35,079 nucleotides of DNA from an uncultured Ruminococcus sp. (GCA_902785555.1 CACZZB010000015.1:1-35079); one strand, 5' to 3'; positions 1 to 7,840 are shown, counted from the stretch's first letter. Notes: generated from the letters alone by a model not told the origin. Made by a program: numbers and translations.

Positions 1-108
1 GATAAGCAATTCCAGTGCCTTTTGGATTCCTCATATCTTGATACAATCGTTATGAATTGGCTTTGTTCATAAATTGTTTACTCATTCAAAAACCCTGATT
101 AAATATAC
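1..108. other. Left edge, no confident gene
   Basis: On the + strand, frame 1 is open from the edge to a TAA at 70-72 (23 codons, ending in NWLCS) and could be the tail of a gene that starts outside the window. It is too short to identify. The remainder is the 3' flank of the flavodoxin gene, with no clear terminator hairpin. Confidence 0.25.
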
Positions 109-531
109 TTATACCAAAGCTTCTCCGATAGATTCGCACTTAGCGATAGCATCATCATCGGGAGCATCGTTGCATATAACACTTTCAGCCGCAAGAACAG
201 CACCGCAGTTTTTGCAGTCATCTTCCCAGTTTCTCATCCATTCACCGTCACCCCAGCCATAAGAGCCGAAAAGTACGATTTTTTTGCCATTGAGCTTATT
301 TTTTACAGAGCTGAACATAGGTTCAAATTCGCTTTCTTCAAGTTCCTCGGTGCCCATTGAAGGACAGCCGAATGCAATAGCATCAAAATCATCTGCCATA
401 TCTGCATTGAAATCGGATGCTGTAAAAAGTTCTGCTTCCGCCCCTTTATCCTTTGCACCTTTGATAACGGCATTTGCCATTGTTTCGGTGTTGCCTGTTC
501 CGCTCCAGTATACCACTGCAATCTTACTCAT
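109..531 (-). CDS. Flavodoxin
   Basis: Short-chain flavodoxin of 140 residues, a cytoplasmic FMN electron carrier that can replace ferredoxin. The N-terminus KIAVVYWSGTGNTETMA is the phosphate-binding loop of flavodoxins (T/S-x-T-G-N-T). The segment GSYGWGDGEW near residues 88-97 matches the second FMN-contacting loop. Length is normal for the family. An AAAGGA ribosome site lies just upstream of the ATG. It is the last of three leftward genes (DUF2325, DUF3793, flavodoxin). DUF3793 genes are often found near flavodoxins and ferrous-iron uptake genes in Clostridia, and the operators upstream of the set suggest metal control. The physiological redox partner cannot be read from the sequence. 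Confidence 0.95.
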   Translation of the reverse strand: MSKIAVVYWSGTGNTETMANAVIKGAKDKGAEAELFTASDFNADMADDFDAIAFGCPSMGTEELEESEFEPMFSSVKNKLNGKKIVLFGSYGWGDGEWMRNWEDDCKNCGAVLAAESVICNDAPDDDAIAKCESIGEALV

Positions 532-589
532 AAAAATGTTCCTTTCAAAAAATAATTTATTCTAAAAGCATTGACGCTTTAAAGACTGT

Positions 590-1141
590 TTAACACGATA
601 CCGTAAAATTTTCTATACCGAAACCCTTTGCCATAAGAGAACAGCAAAGTTCGGTGCAGCGTTTATATTTGTCAAAAGTTTGTTTTGCCTTGTTTTCGTC
701 ACCGTAGACTTTCCAACAGCCGACACATTTGCAGCCGCAGCCCTTGTTTGTGATAAATCCGCATACATCTTCGGGAGGATAACCTAAAAACAGCCCTATT
801 TCATGGGGAAAATCATCATTTTGTCGGAGTTTTTTCATTAGACTTACAAGACATAAATTTATATTTTCACAGCAGTATCCCATTTCTCCGAGAATATGGG
901 CTGCTTGTTTTGTATTGAGGTCTTTTTTTAACTTTGAAGGTCTGTAAAGATAAATAAGAGTTGCCCCGTTATGATGTCTTAAAGGTATGACACGAAGTCC
1001 TTTAGGAGTAAGTTTTCTGTTCATTTCAGTGAGGGTTTTATGTTCGTCCTCTTTTGTTTCAAAACGGCATGAAAACATATTTCCCGTTTTAAGTCCCATC
1101 AAAGTAGGAGCACAATGCCTGACAAGGATTTCTTCCGACAT
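590..1141 (-). CDS. DUF3793 family protein
   Basis: A 183-residue protein that I assign to the DUF3793 family of Clostridia, whose biochemical role is unknown. It opens with MSEEILVRHCAPTL, has a central GCGCKCVGCWKVYGDE segment rich in cysteine (about residues 133-148), and carries the HEIGLFLGYPPEDV motif (about 113-126) typical of the family. No signal peptide or membrane segment is visible, so it is probably cytoplasmic. It sits between a DUF2325 gene and a flavodoxin gene on the same strand with short gaps, so the three are likely co-transcribed. The clustered cysteines could bind a metal, which would fit the metal-regulator-like operators upstream, but this is inference. Confidence 0.85.
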   Translation of the reverse strand: MSEEILVRHCAPTLMGLKTGNMFSCRFETKEDEHKTLTEMNRKLTPKGLRVIPLRHHNGATLIYLYRPSKLKKDLNTKQAAHILGEMGYCCENINLCLVSLMKKLRQNDDFPHEIGLFLGYPPEDVCGFITNKGCGCKCVGCWKVYGDENKAKQTFDKYKRCTELCCSLMAKGFGIENFTVSC

Positions 1142-1184
1142 ATATTATCAGCCTTTCCGTAAAATAAATGTTCATTGCTAAGTG

Positions 1185-1475
1185 TTAATTGCTAATTGTC
1201 ATTGCGTATTTGTCGAGAATGTTTTTGAGAGCTGCTTTAGAGCTATTATGTGATCTTTCTACAGGAATATTCAGATTTTTTATTCCGTCAATGGCACACC
1301 TTACCATTTTGTGAGAAACCGTATTGGTAAACAGTACCATAAGGTCGGGACTGCCGATATTCTGTAAACCTCTGCACATTTTGGGATAAATCTTTGCCTT
1401 GCAGTCATAAGCCCTGCACAGTTCCATGTATTCCCTTACCATACATTCATTTCCGCCTACTATAACAACACTCAT
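1185..1475 (-). CDS. DUF2325 family protein
   Basis: A 96-residue protein of the DUF2325 type. The start MSVVIVGGNECMVREYMELC and the central LMVLFTNTVSHKMV fit the family's small Rossmann-like fold. The function is not established; members often lie near iron-transport genes. An upstream in-frame ATG at 1487 would add four residues, but GGAGG lies five bases before the ATG at 1475, so the shorter start is preferred. This is the first gene of the leftward set with DUF3793 and flavodoxin, so the promoter and operators at 1496-1585 are probably its control region. The NSSKAALKNILDKYA C-terminus matches the family. Confidence 0.85.
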   Translation of the reverse strand: MSVVIVGGNECMVREYMELCRAYDCKAKIYPKMCRGLQNIGSPDLMVLFTNTVSHKMVRCAIDGIKNLNIPVERSHNSSKAALKNILDKYAMTISN

Positions 1476-1495
1476 ATTTGCCTCCATATAATCAA

Positions 1496-1548
1496 TTAGA
1501 TTTATCTAACTTATCAACAAAAATATAAGTTAGTTTTGTTTAACTAAC
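1496..1548. promoter_or_regulatory. Cluster of TTAG/CTAA palindromes, probable metalloregulator operators
   Basis: Three overlapping or adjacent inverted repeats are visible. TTAGAT-TT-ATCTAA is at 1496-1509. CTAACTTAT (1506-1514) pairs with ATAAGTTAG (1525-1533). GTTAGTT-N6-AACTAAC is at 1529-1548. The TTAG...CTAA half-sites resemble boxes of DtxR/IdeR-family regulators (consensus close to TTAGGTTAG-C-CTAACCTAA). They lie downstream of the leftward promoter, where a repressor would block the DUF2325-DUF3793-flavodoxin set. The regulator is not encoded in the window, so the family assignment is inference. Confidence 0.6.
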
Positions 1549-1556
1549 CAATATAA

Positions 1557-1585
1557 AGACTATCATAATTTTTATATTTTGTCAA
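1557..1585 (-). promoter_or_regulatory. Leftward promoter of the flavodoxin set
   Basis: On the minus strand there is a perfect TTGACA (plus-strand TGTCAA at 1580-1585). A 17-base spacer ending in TGA (extended -10 TG) follows, and then TAGTCT as a weak -10 (1557-1562). The palindrome cluster starts just downstream. Confidence 0.5.
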
Positions 1586-1608
1586 GTATTTAAAAAAAAT
1601 TTTTTCTC

Positions 1609-1637
1609 TTGACAAATGAAGTTAATTGTATTAAACT
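1609..1637 (+). promoter_or_regulatory. Rightward promoter of the surface-protein gene
   Basis: TTGACA at 1609-1614, then a 17-base spacer and TAAACT at 1632-1637. A better TATAAT hexamer lies at 1637-1642 but at a 22-base spacing. Operator-like half-sites follow directly downstream. Confidence 0.5.
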
Positions 1638-1645
1638 ATAATTCG

Positions 1646-1678
1646 TTAAATGTATCTAATTTTATGTGTTTAACCTAA
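1646..1678. promoter_or_regulatory. Operator-like palindrome and half-site before the surface-protein gene
   Basis: TTAAAT-GT-ATCTAA at 1646-1659 differs by one arm base from the palindrome TTAGAT-TT-ATCTAA on the other side of the divergent region. TTTAACCTAA at 1669-1678 matches a DtxR/IdeR-type half-site. Their position between promoter and start codon fits repression by the same regulator. Confidence 0.5.
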
Positions 1679-1701
1679 ATTTATATACGGGAGAGAAGTA
1701 T

Positions 1702-4494
1702 ATGAGTAAAAAAACAGTTTTTGCGGTTTTGTTGAGTGCGGCTGTTGTGGGTTCGTCTTTACCGTTGACGATTACGGCAAACGCATCTGATGTTGTGTAC
1801 GGCACTATGGAGATACCTTACAGCGAGTTTTATTCAAGTGAGGGCATTGACGGTGTAGACACGGTTTCATCAGCTACAACAAGCAAGTGGAAAAATGAAA
1901 ACCTTGTAAAAGGCACATATTCCGTTGAAACGGAAAACGGTGGCGGAGATATTCTCGGAGTAAAATATTTTGTTGCCATCAGTGAAGATGACCTTTCACA
2001 GCTTGATGAAAGCTATCACTTTGAAAAGGTCGATGAAGTACCGCAGGCGTATAAAAACGTTACTGTGGAGAACGGCAAAGCCGTATTTTCGGAAATAGTG
2101 GGCAATTTTGAGAATGTTGAGGGCAAGACAGCTTCTATATCCACCGATTCAAAATACGGTGACTATACCATTACAGTTGATGCCGTAAATAATGCCAATG
2201 GTACATCCGATTTCGGTACAATTTATGGTATTGTTCTCAAAACAGATGACGGCAGTGAATATGGAATGAGACATCTCGAAAATATTTGGAGAGACCAGAT
2301 TGCATGGTCATCAGGCATTAAAACCGTTGAATCGCACGGCAATACTCTTAAATATGCACAGTATGAAAGCCTTATGGGAAAGACAGTTAAAGAAATCACC
2401 TATATAACCGAAACAGGCTATCATACAATAGATGTTGATTTGTATGTACCTGTGAAGTTTGATGGCGGTGTTGAAATTGAAAATGCCGATATAAAAGCCA
2501 ATTCGACAACTTTCACAACAACAGGTTTCCCCGAAGATTATGAAAAGACATATTTTGTTTCGGGCAACGGACAGTTCTCGGTTGAAGATGGTGTTATCAA
2601 TTATCAGGTGGAATTTCCGGGAAATTATACCCTGACTATCTCGGACGGAAAAGGCAAATATGCAGATTTGGTTGTAAGTTTTGTTATCTCGACAGATGAT
2701 ATGCCCGTACAATTTGACGGTGAAAAAATAGTTGCCGCAGAAGGAGTTTCACAGGCTGATTTTGAAGCATTTATCAGAAATATATCTTCGGTAACGGTTG
2801 ATGAAAATAATTATGCCACATCGGGCAAACGTGGTGTAAAAATCATTGCAGAGGACGGTACTGTTATTAAAGATGCCGCTATGAGAGACGTACCCGTATT
2901 TGCAGAAGATAAGACATACAATATGACTGTTAACGCAACAGGTTATAATACTCCTTTGACGTTCACTTTTACAAAAGCTCCCGAAGCTCTTGTATATGGT
3001 ATTATGAATGTTCCTTACGGTGAGTTCTATAAGGGCGAGGGCATTGACGGTGTAGATACCGTTTCGTCAGCAACTGCAAGTAAGTGGAAAAATGAAAATC
3101 TTGTCAAAGGCACATATTCCGTTGAAACAGAAAACGGAGGAGATATTCTGGGTGTAAGATACTATGTAGGTCTTACCCAAACAACTCTTGATACGCTGGG
3201 GGAAAATAACTATAATTTTGAGCCTGTTGAAGAAGTGCCGGCTGCATATAAACTTATCACGGTTGAAGACGGTAAAGTTGTCTTTTCAAATGTAATAGGC
3301 GATACGACAGAAGAACAAAAAGAAGTTTCATTGTCAACAGAAATGGTATGGGGCGACTATGTGCTTGATGTAAGCGGTCTGAATAATTCAGGCGGTACAT
3401 CGGAATTCGGCACAATATACGGTGTTGTGCTTGAAACGGCTGAGGGTAACAAATATGGTATGCGTCATCTTGAAAATATCTGGAGAGATGAAATAGCATG
3501 GTCATCGGGAATTAAAAAGAGTGAACCGCACGGAAATGTTTTGAAATATGAACAGTATGTAGGTTTGATGGGACAGACACTGACCAATATTATATTCATT
3601 ACGGAAACAGGCTATCACACTGTACCTGTAAATATCTATATCCCCGTAAAATTTGAGAATACGGTTGAAATTGCGGATTGTAATATAAATGATATTGCAA
3701 CGTCATTTACAGCAACAGGTTTCCCCGAAGATTATGAAAAGACATATTTTGTTTCGGGCAACGGACAGTTTTCTGTTGAAGATGGTTTCATCAATTACAA
3801 AGTGCAGTTCCCCGGTTCTTATAACCTTGAAATTTCTGACGGTAACGGCAAGTATGCGACTGTAAATACATCATTTGTTATTTCGACAGACGATATGCCT
3901 GCAAAGTTTGACGGTGAAAAATTAGTTCCTGCCGATAATGTTTCGGACGAGGACTTCCAGGCATTTATCAGAAATATATCTTCTGTGACGGTTGATGAAA
4001 CAGCTTATGCGGCATCGGGCAAGCGTGGATTGAAACTTATAAATGATGACGGAACAATCATTATGGATGCTGTTTCAAGAGATGTACCGGTATTCGGTGA
4101 GGATAAGCCGTATAATATGGTTATCACTGCAACAGGCTATAATAAGACACTTGAATTTGTCCTGAATGACGATACAAAGCAGGGTGAAAATTCCGAGCCG
4201 TCAGAAGTATCGGAAGTATCTGAAAATTCCGAAGTATCGGAGGTTTCGGAGATATCTGAAGTGTCACAGGTTTCGGAAAATTCGGAAGTATCACAAAACA
4301 GTGAAGTTTCACAGTCATCTTCAAAGTCCGAAAATTCACAGACAAGTGCAAATAATGATAATAGTAATAAAGCAGACACAAATAATAATGCTGTCAATAC
4401 AGGTTCGTCCAATTTTGGTATCATAGCGGCTTTGATGGCAGGTATATCTGCACTTGCGGCAGTATTCTCTTTCAAAAAGAAAAAGTACAACTGA
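1702..4494 (+). CDS. Repeated Tp47-domain-like surface protein with C-terminal anchor
   Basis: A secreted, membrane-anchored protein of 930 residues. Residues 1-29 are a signal peptide (MSKKTVFAV, hydrophobic core, TANAS). Two long homologous repeats follow, about 31-428 and 430-827. Each starts with a VYGxMxxPYxEFYxxEGID segment and VDTVSSAT (V52-T59 and V451-T458), as in proteins with the Treponema Tp47 C domain. Repeats share GFPEDYEKTYFVSGNGQF exactly. A Ser/Glu-rich stalk (SEVSEVSEN pattern, about 830-900) leads to a hydrophobic segment and a KKKK tail. NTGSS before that segment resembles a sortase-type sorting signal but is not LPXTG. An in-frame ATG at 1666 is rejected because GGGAGAG precedes the ATG at 1702. 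Its ligand is unknown. Its neighbours suggest a role in flavin or metal-linked redox chemistry at the surface. Confidence 0.75.
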   Translation: MSKKTVFAVLLSAAVVGSSLPLTITANASDVVYGTMEIPYSEFYSSEGIDGVDTVSSATTSKWKNENLVKGTYSVETENGGGDILGVKYFVAISEDDLSQLDESYHFEKVDEVPQAYKNVTVENGKAVFSEIVGNFENVEGKTASISTDSKYGDYTITVDAVNNANGTSDFGTIYGIVLKTDDGSEYGMRHLENIWRDQIAWSSGIKTVESHGNTLKYAQYESLMGKTVKEITYITETGYHTIDVDLYVPVKFDGGVEIENADIKANSTTFTTTGFPEDYEKTYFVSGNGQFSVEDGVINYQVEFPGNYTLTISDGKGKYADLVVSFVISTDDMPVQFDGEKIVAAEGVSQADFEAFIRNISSVTVDENNYATSGKRGVKIIAEDGTVIKDAAMRDVPVFAEDKTYNMTVNATGYNTPLTFTFTKAPEALVYGIMNVPYGEFYKGEGIDGVDTVSSATASKWKNENLVKGTYSVETENGGDILGVRYYVGLTQTTLDTLGENNYNFEPVEEVPAAYKLITVEDGKVVFSNVIGDTTEEQKEVSLSTEMVWGDYVLDVSGLNNSGGTSEFGTIYGVVLETAEGNKYGMRHLENIWRDEIAWSSGIKKSEPHGNVLKYEQYVGLMGQTLTNIIFITETGYHTVPVNIYIPVKFENTVEIADCNINDIATSFTATGFPEDYEKTYFVSGNGQFSVEDGFINYKVQFPGSYNLEISDGNGKYATVNTSFVISTDDMPAKFDGEKLVPADNVSDEDFQAFIRNISSVTVDETAYAASGKRGLKLINDDGTIIMDAVSRDVPVFGEDKPYNMVITATGYNKTLEFVLNDDTKQGENSEPSEVSEVSENSEVSEVSEISEVSQVSENSEVSQNSEVSQSSSKSENSQTSANNDNSNKADTNNNAVNTGSSNFGIIAALMAGISALAAVFSFKKKKYN

Positions 4495-4514
4495 TTTTCT
4501 TTCATACCCCTTGA

Positions 4515-4558
4515 AAAAACAGCTTTCCGACTGTTAAAGCTTTCGGAAAGCTGTTTTT
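4515..4558 (+). terminator. Rho-independent terminator
   Basis: A perfect 16-bp stem (4515-4530 with 4543-4558), a 12-base loop and a T run lie between the surface-protein gene and the next gene. The downstream gene 4586-6193 is therefore read by partial read-through or from its own promoter, which I could not identify. Confidence 0.85.
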
Positions 4559-4585
4559 AAATTCATAAAAAGGAGATTTTTTAAT

Positions 4586-6193
4586 ATGACATTTGCAGTA
4601 TGCCTTGCGGTAACTGTTTTTATATGCCTTACCTGTGACAAGGCTATCAAAAAATATCCGCAGTTTTTTTATATTGGTGCGGCACTGTTATCCGTTGCCG
4701 CCTATTGTATCAATGAATTTGTAGAAGTAAGGACACTCGCACCGTTTGTCAGGGATTACATAATACCGATTCTGACAAATGCTCTTTTTGCAACAGCTTT
4801 TTGGACAGTGGTAATGTTTGCGGGTGCATTGAAAAACGGCTCTCCCCTCATAAAAAAGCTCATGCCGATTCGTGGAGAACTTTCGATAATTGCTGCACTT
4901 CTTACTGTGGGACATATTATAATTTACGGCATAAGCTATTTAAAAAGACTTTTTTCGGGCAGAAACCTGACCTTTGATTTCATATTTTTTGTCATAGTGG
5001 CATTTATACTTGTGCTGATAATGACACCTTTAACGGTAATTTCAATAAAGAAGATACGCAAAAAATTCAAGGGAAAGACATGGAAAAATATCCAAAGGTT
5101 TGCTTATGTATTTTACGCTATGATATATCTTCATGTCATACTTGTATTATGGTCAAAGGTACAGCGTGGAGATATGATGAAATATGCAGATTTAGCGATA
5201 TATACCGTTATATTTGCGGCATATCTTGCCATGAGAGTAAGAAAATATTATCTTCTCCGTAAAAAGCCTCAGTCGGTTAAAACAGCGACTGTCATTTCAG
5301 TCACGGGATTTTTAACTTGTGTGACAGCAATATGCCTTGTAGCATTTCCGTTTGCAAAGATGAAAGAAAACAATGCAGTGGAAGTTGTAAAAATTTCACA
5401 TTCTTCTCAAATCTCGATAACAGAAAAAAGTGACAACTCCGTTATTTCGGAAATATCCGAACAGGAAAGCGTGCATGAAAGCACAGAAATTTCAACTGTT
5501 TCGGAAACGACGGAAGTTTCCGAAACATCAGAGATTTCCATAGCTGCAAGTTCCGTTACTGCTTCAATGACGGAAAGCAGTATAAAAGCGGTGCAGTCAT
5601 CTTCCGAAAGTTCAGTACAGGCTTCACAGATACAGCAATCTTCCGTTGCGGAAAGTTCAGTAAAATCGGTTGAATCGTCAAAGAATGTTGAGCCGTCAAA
5701 GACAGTTGAGCCATCAAAGATTGTTGAACCGTCAAAGGTCGTTGAGCCATCAAAGGTCACTGAACCGTCAAAGGTCGTTGAGCCATCAAAGGTTGTTGAA
5801 CCATCAAAGGCTACTGAGCCGTCAAAGGTTGTTGAGCCATCAAAGGTCACTGAACCGTCAAAGGTCGTTGAAACATCAAAGGTTACTGAACCGTCAATAG
5901 TTGCCGAGCCGTCAAAAAATATGCTTTATAATGACGGCAAATATACAGGTCAGGCTTACGGCTATGACGGAGATATTTATGTGACAGTTACGGTTCAGGG
6001 AGACAGAATCATAAATATAACTGCCCGTTCAGAGGAATTTGAACCCGAATACTTTGAAGATGCGGAAAAAGTAGTTATTCCATTGATAATAAGTTCCCAG
6101 AATACAAATGTTGATGCTGTTTCGGGTGCGACTTTCAGTTCACAGGGCATTATGAAAGCTGTCGAACAGGCATTGAACAGTGCAAAAATATGA
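4586..6193 (+). CDS. YedZ-like haem membrane domain fused by a repeat stalk to an FMN-binding domain
   Basis: A 535-residue predicted transmembrane redox protein. About eight hydrophobic segments fill residues 1-255. H110 (TVGHIII) and H183 (IYLHVIL) sit in positions like the haem-b ligands of ferric-reductase/YedZ (MsrQ) domains, and KTWKNIQRFAYVFYAMIYLH resembles that family. A Ser-rich extracytoplasmic linker (about 265-365) leads to 13 six-residue repeats of the xVEPSK type (367-444). The C-terminal 90 residues are an FMN_bind domain with DAVSGAT at 510-516. In known relatives the Thr of this motif is covalently flavinylated by ApbE, which is not encoded here. The likely role is passing electrons from membrane haem to an external FMN. 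It lies between the Tp47-like surface protein and a Gx transporter gene. AAGGAG precedes the ATG. Confidence 0.8.
   Translation: MTFAVCLAVTVFICLTCDKAIKKYPQFFYIGAALLSVAAYCINEFVEVRTLAPFVRDYIIPILTNALFATAFWTVVMFAGALKNGSPLIKKLMPIRGELSIIAALLTVGHIIIYGISYLKRLFSGRNLTFDFIFFVIVAFILVLIMTPLTVISIKKIRKKFKGKTWKNIQRFAYVFYAMIYLHVILVLWSKVQRGDMMKYADLAIYTVIFAAYLAMRVRKYYLLRKKPQSVKTATVISVTGFLTCVTAICLVAFPFAKMKENNAVEVVKISHSSQISITEKSDNSVISEISEQESVHESTEISTVSETTEVSETSEISIAASSVTASMTESSIKAVQSSSESSVQASQIQQSSVAESSVKSVESSKNVEPSKTVEPSKIVEPSKVVEPSKVTEPSKVVEPSKVVEPSKATEPSKVVEPSKVTEPSKVVETSKVTEPSIVAEPSKNMLYNDGKYTGQAYGYDGDIYVTVTVQGDRIINITARSEEFEPEYFEDAEKVVIPLIISSQNTNVDAVSGATFSSQGIMKAVEQALNSAKI
5684..5917 (+). repeat. 18-bp coding tandem repeat (13 units)
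   Basis: Thirteen in-frame 18-bp units encode the hexapeptide pattern x-V/T-E-P-S-K, with degenerate copies at the end (VVETSK, VTEPSI). They form a stalk between the membrane domain and the FMN-binding domain. Such arrays can vary in copy number by slippage. Confidence 0.9.
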
Positions 6194-6245
6194 TGTATAA
6201 TAAAAATCGGTACATGGTAAATTATGAATTGATAAGGTGATGTTT

Positions 6246-6758
6246 GTGAGTAACCAAAAAAATAGCAGTGCGAAAAAAGTTGCGACAGTGTCAATTCTGA
6301 TAGCAGTTGCATTTGTGCTGAGCTGGATAGAATTGATAATGTCCATAGCAACACCGATACCCGGTATAAAAATAGGTCTTGCAAATCTTGCCATTCTTTT
6401 CACAATGTACTATTGCGGTGAACAAGATGCGTTTATGGTGCTTATCGGCAGGCTTATTTTGAACGCTATACTTTTTGGGAATGTGAATTCACTGATATAC
6501 AGCGTTGCAGGGGGAATACTGAGTTTTATTGTAATGGTGATATGCAAAAAACTTTTCCCGAAGCATATCGTATATATCAGCATAACAGGGGGAGTTTTTC
6601 ATAATATCGGACAGCTCATAGCCGCCTCGATAGTGATGAATACATTTCTTTCATGGTATGTGCCGTATCTGATAATAGGGGGGATTTTTGCAGGTCTGTT
6701 TAATGGTCTTGTATGCCAAAGGCTATTGAGTTCAGGTTGGTTTTCAAATAAACATTGA
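6246..6758 (+). CDS. Gx transporter family membrane protein (EetB-like)
   Basis: An integral membrane protein of about 170 residues with five or so hydrophobic segments. The motif IPGIKIGLANLAIL (about 35-48) and the later FGNVNSLIYSVAGGILSF are hallmarks of the Gx transporter family, often annotated as heptaprenyl diphosphate synthase component I. The Listeria flavin-based electron transfer protein EetB belongs to this group. In many Firmicutes the family sits beside FMN_bind proteins, as here, where it follows the haem/FMN fusion gene with no terminator between them. I chose GTG at 6246 because AAGGTGA lies five bases upstream. GTG at 6237 and ATG at 6240 are in frame but overlap the ribosome site. 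The transported substrate is not established. Confidence 0.8.
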   Translation: MSNQKNSSAKKVATVSILIAVAFVLSWIELIMSIATPIPGIKIGLANLAILFTMYYCGEQDAFMVLIGRLILNAILFGNVNSLIYSVAGGILSFIVMVICKKLFPKHIVYISITGGVFHNIGQLIAASIVMNTFLSWYVPYLIIGGIFAGLFNGLVCQRLLSSGWFSNKH

Positions 6759-6794
6759 TATTAAAGCAACCGTTATAATATTTCCATATAATCA

Positions 6795-6823
6795 TTGACA
6801 TAAGTGATGTATTATCGTATAAT
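6795..6823 (+). promoter_or_regulatory. Consensus sigma-A promoter of the AAA ATPase gene
   Basis: Perfect TTGACA (6795-6800), a 17-base spacer and perfect TATAAT (6818-6823). The start codon lies about 45 bases downstream, so strong constitutive transcription is expected. Confidence 0.85.
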
Positions 6824-6867
6824 ATACTCAAATAACTATAAAATCCTGATGATAATGGGTGAAAAAA

Positions 6868-7827
6868 ATGGAATTAGATAATATATTAATGGACGATTTA
6901 AATGAATCTTTGAATAAAATTCTTTTCCAACAGCCAAGTAAAGAGAATGTTCAGGAAAACGAATGTGTATCGGAAACAGAGGAAAGCGGACAAGAGAGTG
7001 CAGATAAAACAGCCAATGTTGAGAAATACTTGGATGAATTGAATTCATTGGTAGGACTGTCAGCTGTGAAGGAAGATGTAAATTTACTGATTCATACAAT
7101 TACTATAAACGAAGAAAGAAAAAAAATGAATTTGTCTGTGCCTGATTTCAGCAAACACTTGGTTTTCTACGGCAATCCGGGTACAGGAAAGACAACGGTT
7201 GCAAGAATCATTGCAAATTTATACAAAGAATTGGGAGTCATATCAAAAGGGCAGTTCGTTGAAACAGACCGTTCAGGTCTTGTTGCAGGATATGTAGGTC
7301 AGACAGCTATAAAGACCAAAGAGCTGATAGATTCTGCAATGGGCGGAGTTCTGTTTATTGATGAAGCATATACATTGGCACCCGAAGGTTCTGGAAGTGA
7401 TTTCGGACAGGAAGCGATAGATACTCTGCTGAAAGCAATGGAAGATAACAGAAATGATTTCGTTGTTATAGTTGCAGGTTATCCCGAGCTGATGAATAGA
7501 TTTATAAACTCCAATCCCGGACTGAATTCCCGCTTTAATAAATATCTTTATTTTGATGATTATAATGCCGAAGAATTGGAGAAAATCTTTGTTTTGATGT
7601 GCGAAAAATACCAGTATGTTTTAGATGATGAATTAAAGGAGCAATTACCGGAATTTTTTGAGGCTATGGTGTTGAACAAACCGGAAAATTTTGCAAATGC
7701 AAGAGAAGTGAGAAATATTTTTGAAAAAGCCGTACAAAGACAGTCCAGCCGGTTGTATAATGATAAAGAGCATACCAACGAAGATTTGACATTGCTGAAA
7801 TCGGAAGATGTTTTCCCAAAAATTTAA
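6868..7827 (+). CDS. AAA ATPase of the CbbX/SpoVK type
   Basis: A cytoplasmic AAA+ ATPase of 319 residues. An acidic, variable N-terminal region of about 45 residues precedes the AAA domain. Visible motifs are LNSLVGLSAVKEDV, Walker A GNPGTGKTT (about 101-109), the pore-loop region with SGLVAGYVGQT, Walker B GVLFIDEAY (about 154-162), and sensor-like VVIVAGYPE. The C-terminal part (FANAREVRNIFEKA) is the alpha-helical lid. Relatives include Rubisco activase CbbX and sporulation protein SpoVK, which act as ring-shaped remodelling machines, but the substrate here is unknown. The ATG at 6868 follows GGGTGA at a good distance; a GTG at 6859 would add three residues. The gene is a single unit with its own promoter and terminator. 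Confidence 0.9.
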   Translation: MELDNILMDDLNESLNKILFQQPSKENVQENECVSETEESGQESADKTANVEKYLDELNSLVGLSAVKEDVNLLIHTITINEERKKMNLSVPDFSKHLVFYGNPGTGKTTVARIIANLYKELGVISKGQFVETDRSGLVAGYVGQTAIKTKELIDSAMGGVLFIDEAYTLAPEGSGSDFGQEAIDTLLKAMEDNRNDFVVIVAGYPELMNRFINSNPGLNSRFNKYLYFDDYNAEELEKIFVLMCEKYQYVLDDELKEQLPEFFEAMVLNKPENFANAREVRNIFEKAVQRQSSRLYNDKEHTNEDLTLLKSEDVFPKI

Positions 7828-7840
7828 TAATTATGAAACT

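Noticed and set aside
1..72. Tail of a gene entering from the left
   Set aside because: Only 23 codons are visible without similarity to anything I recognise; kept only as a low-confidence note.
2612..2626. AATTTCC-G-GGAAATT, resembling a Noc binding site
   Set aside because: It is one base shorter than the Noc site, lies inside the surface-protein coding sequence, and has an odd centre.
4137..4505. Open frame of 122 codons on the minus strand
   Set aside because: Antisense of the SEVSE stalk; low-complexity coding bias explains it, and it has no independent support.
5407..5850. Open frame of 147 codons on the minus strand rich in FDGST repeats
   Set aside because: It is the antisense of the Ser-rich and EPSK repeat coding region; the repeat keeps other frames open by chance.
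5684..5917. CRISPR-like array of short repeats
   Set aside because: The 18-bp units are contiguous, have no spacers, and encode an in-frame hexapeptide stalk.
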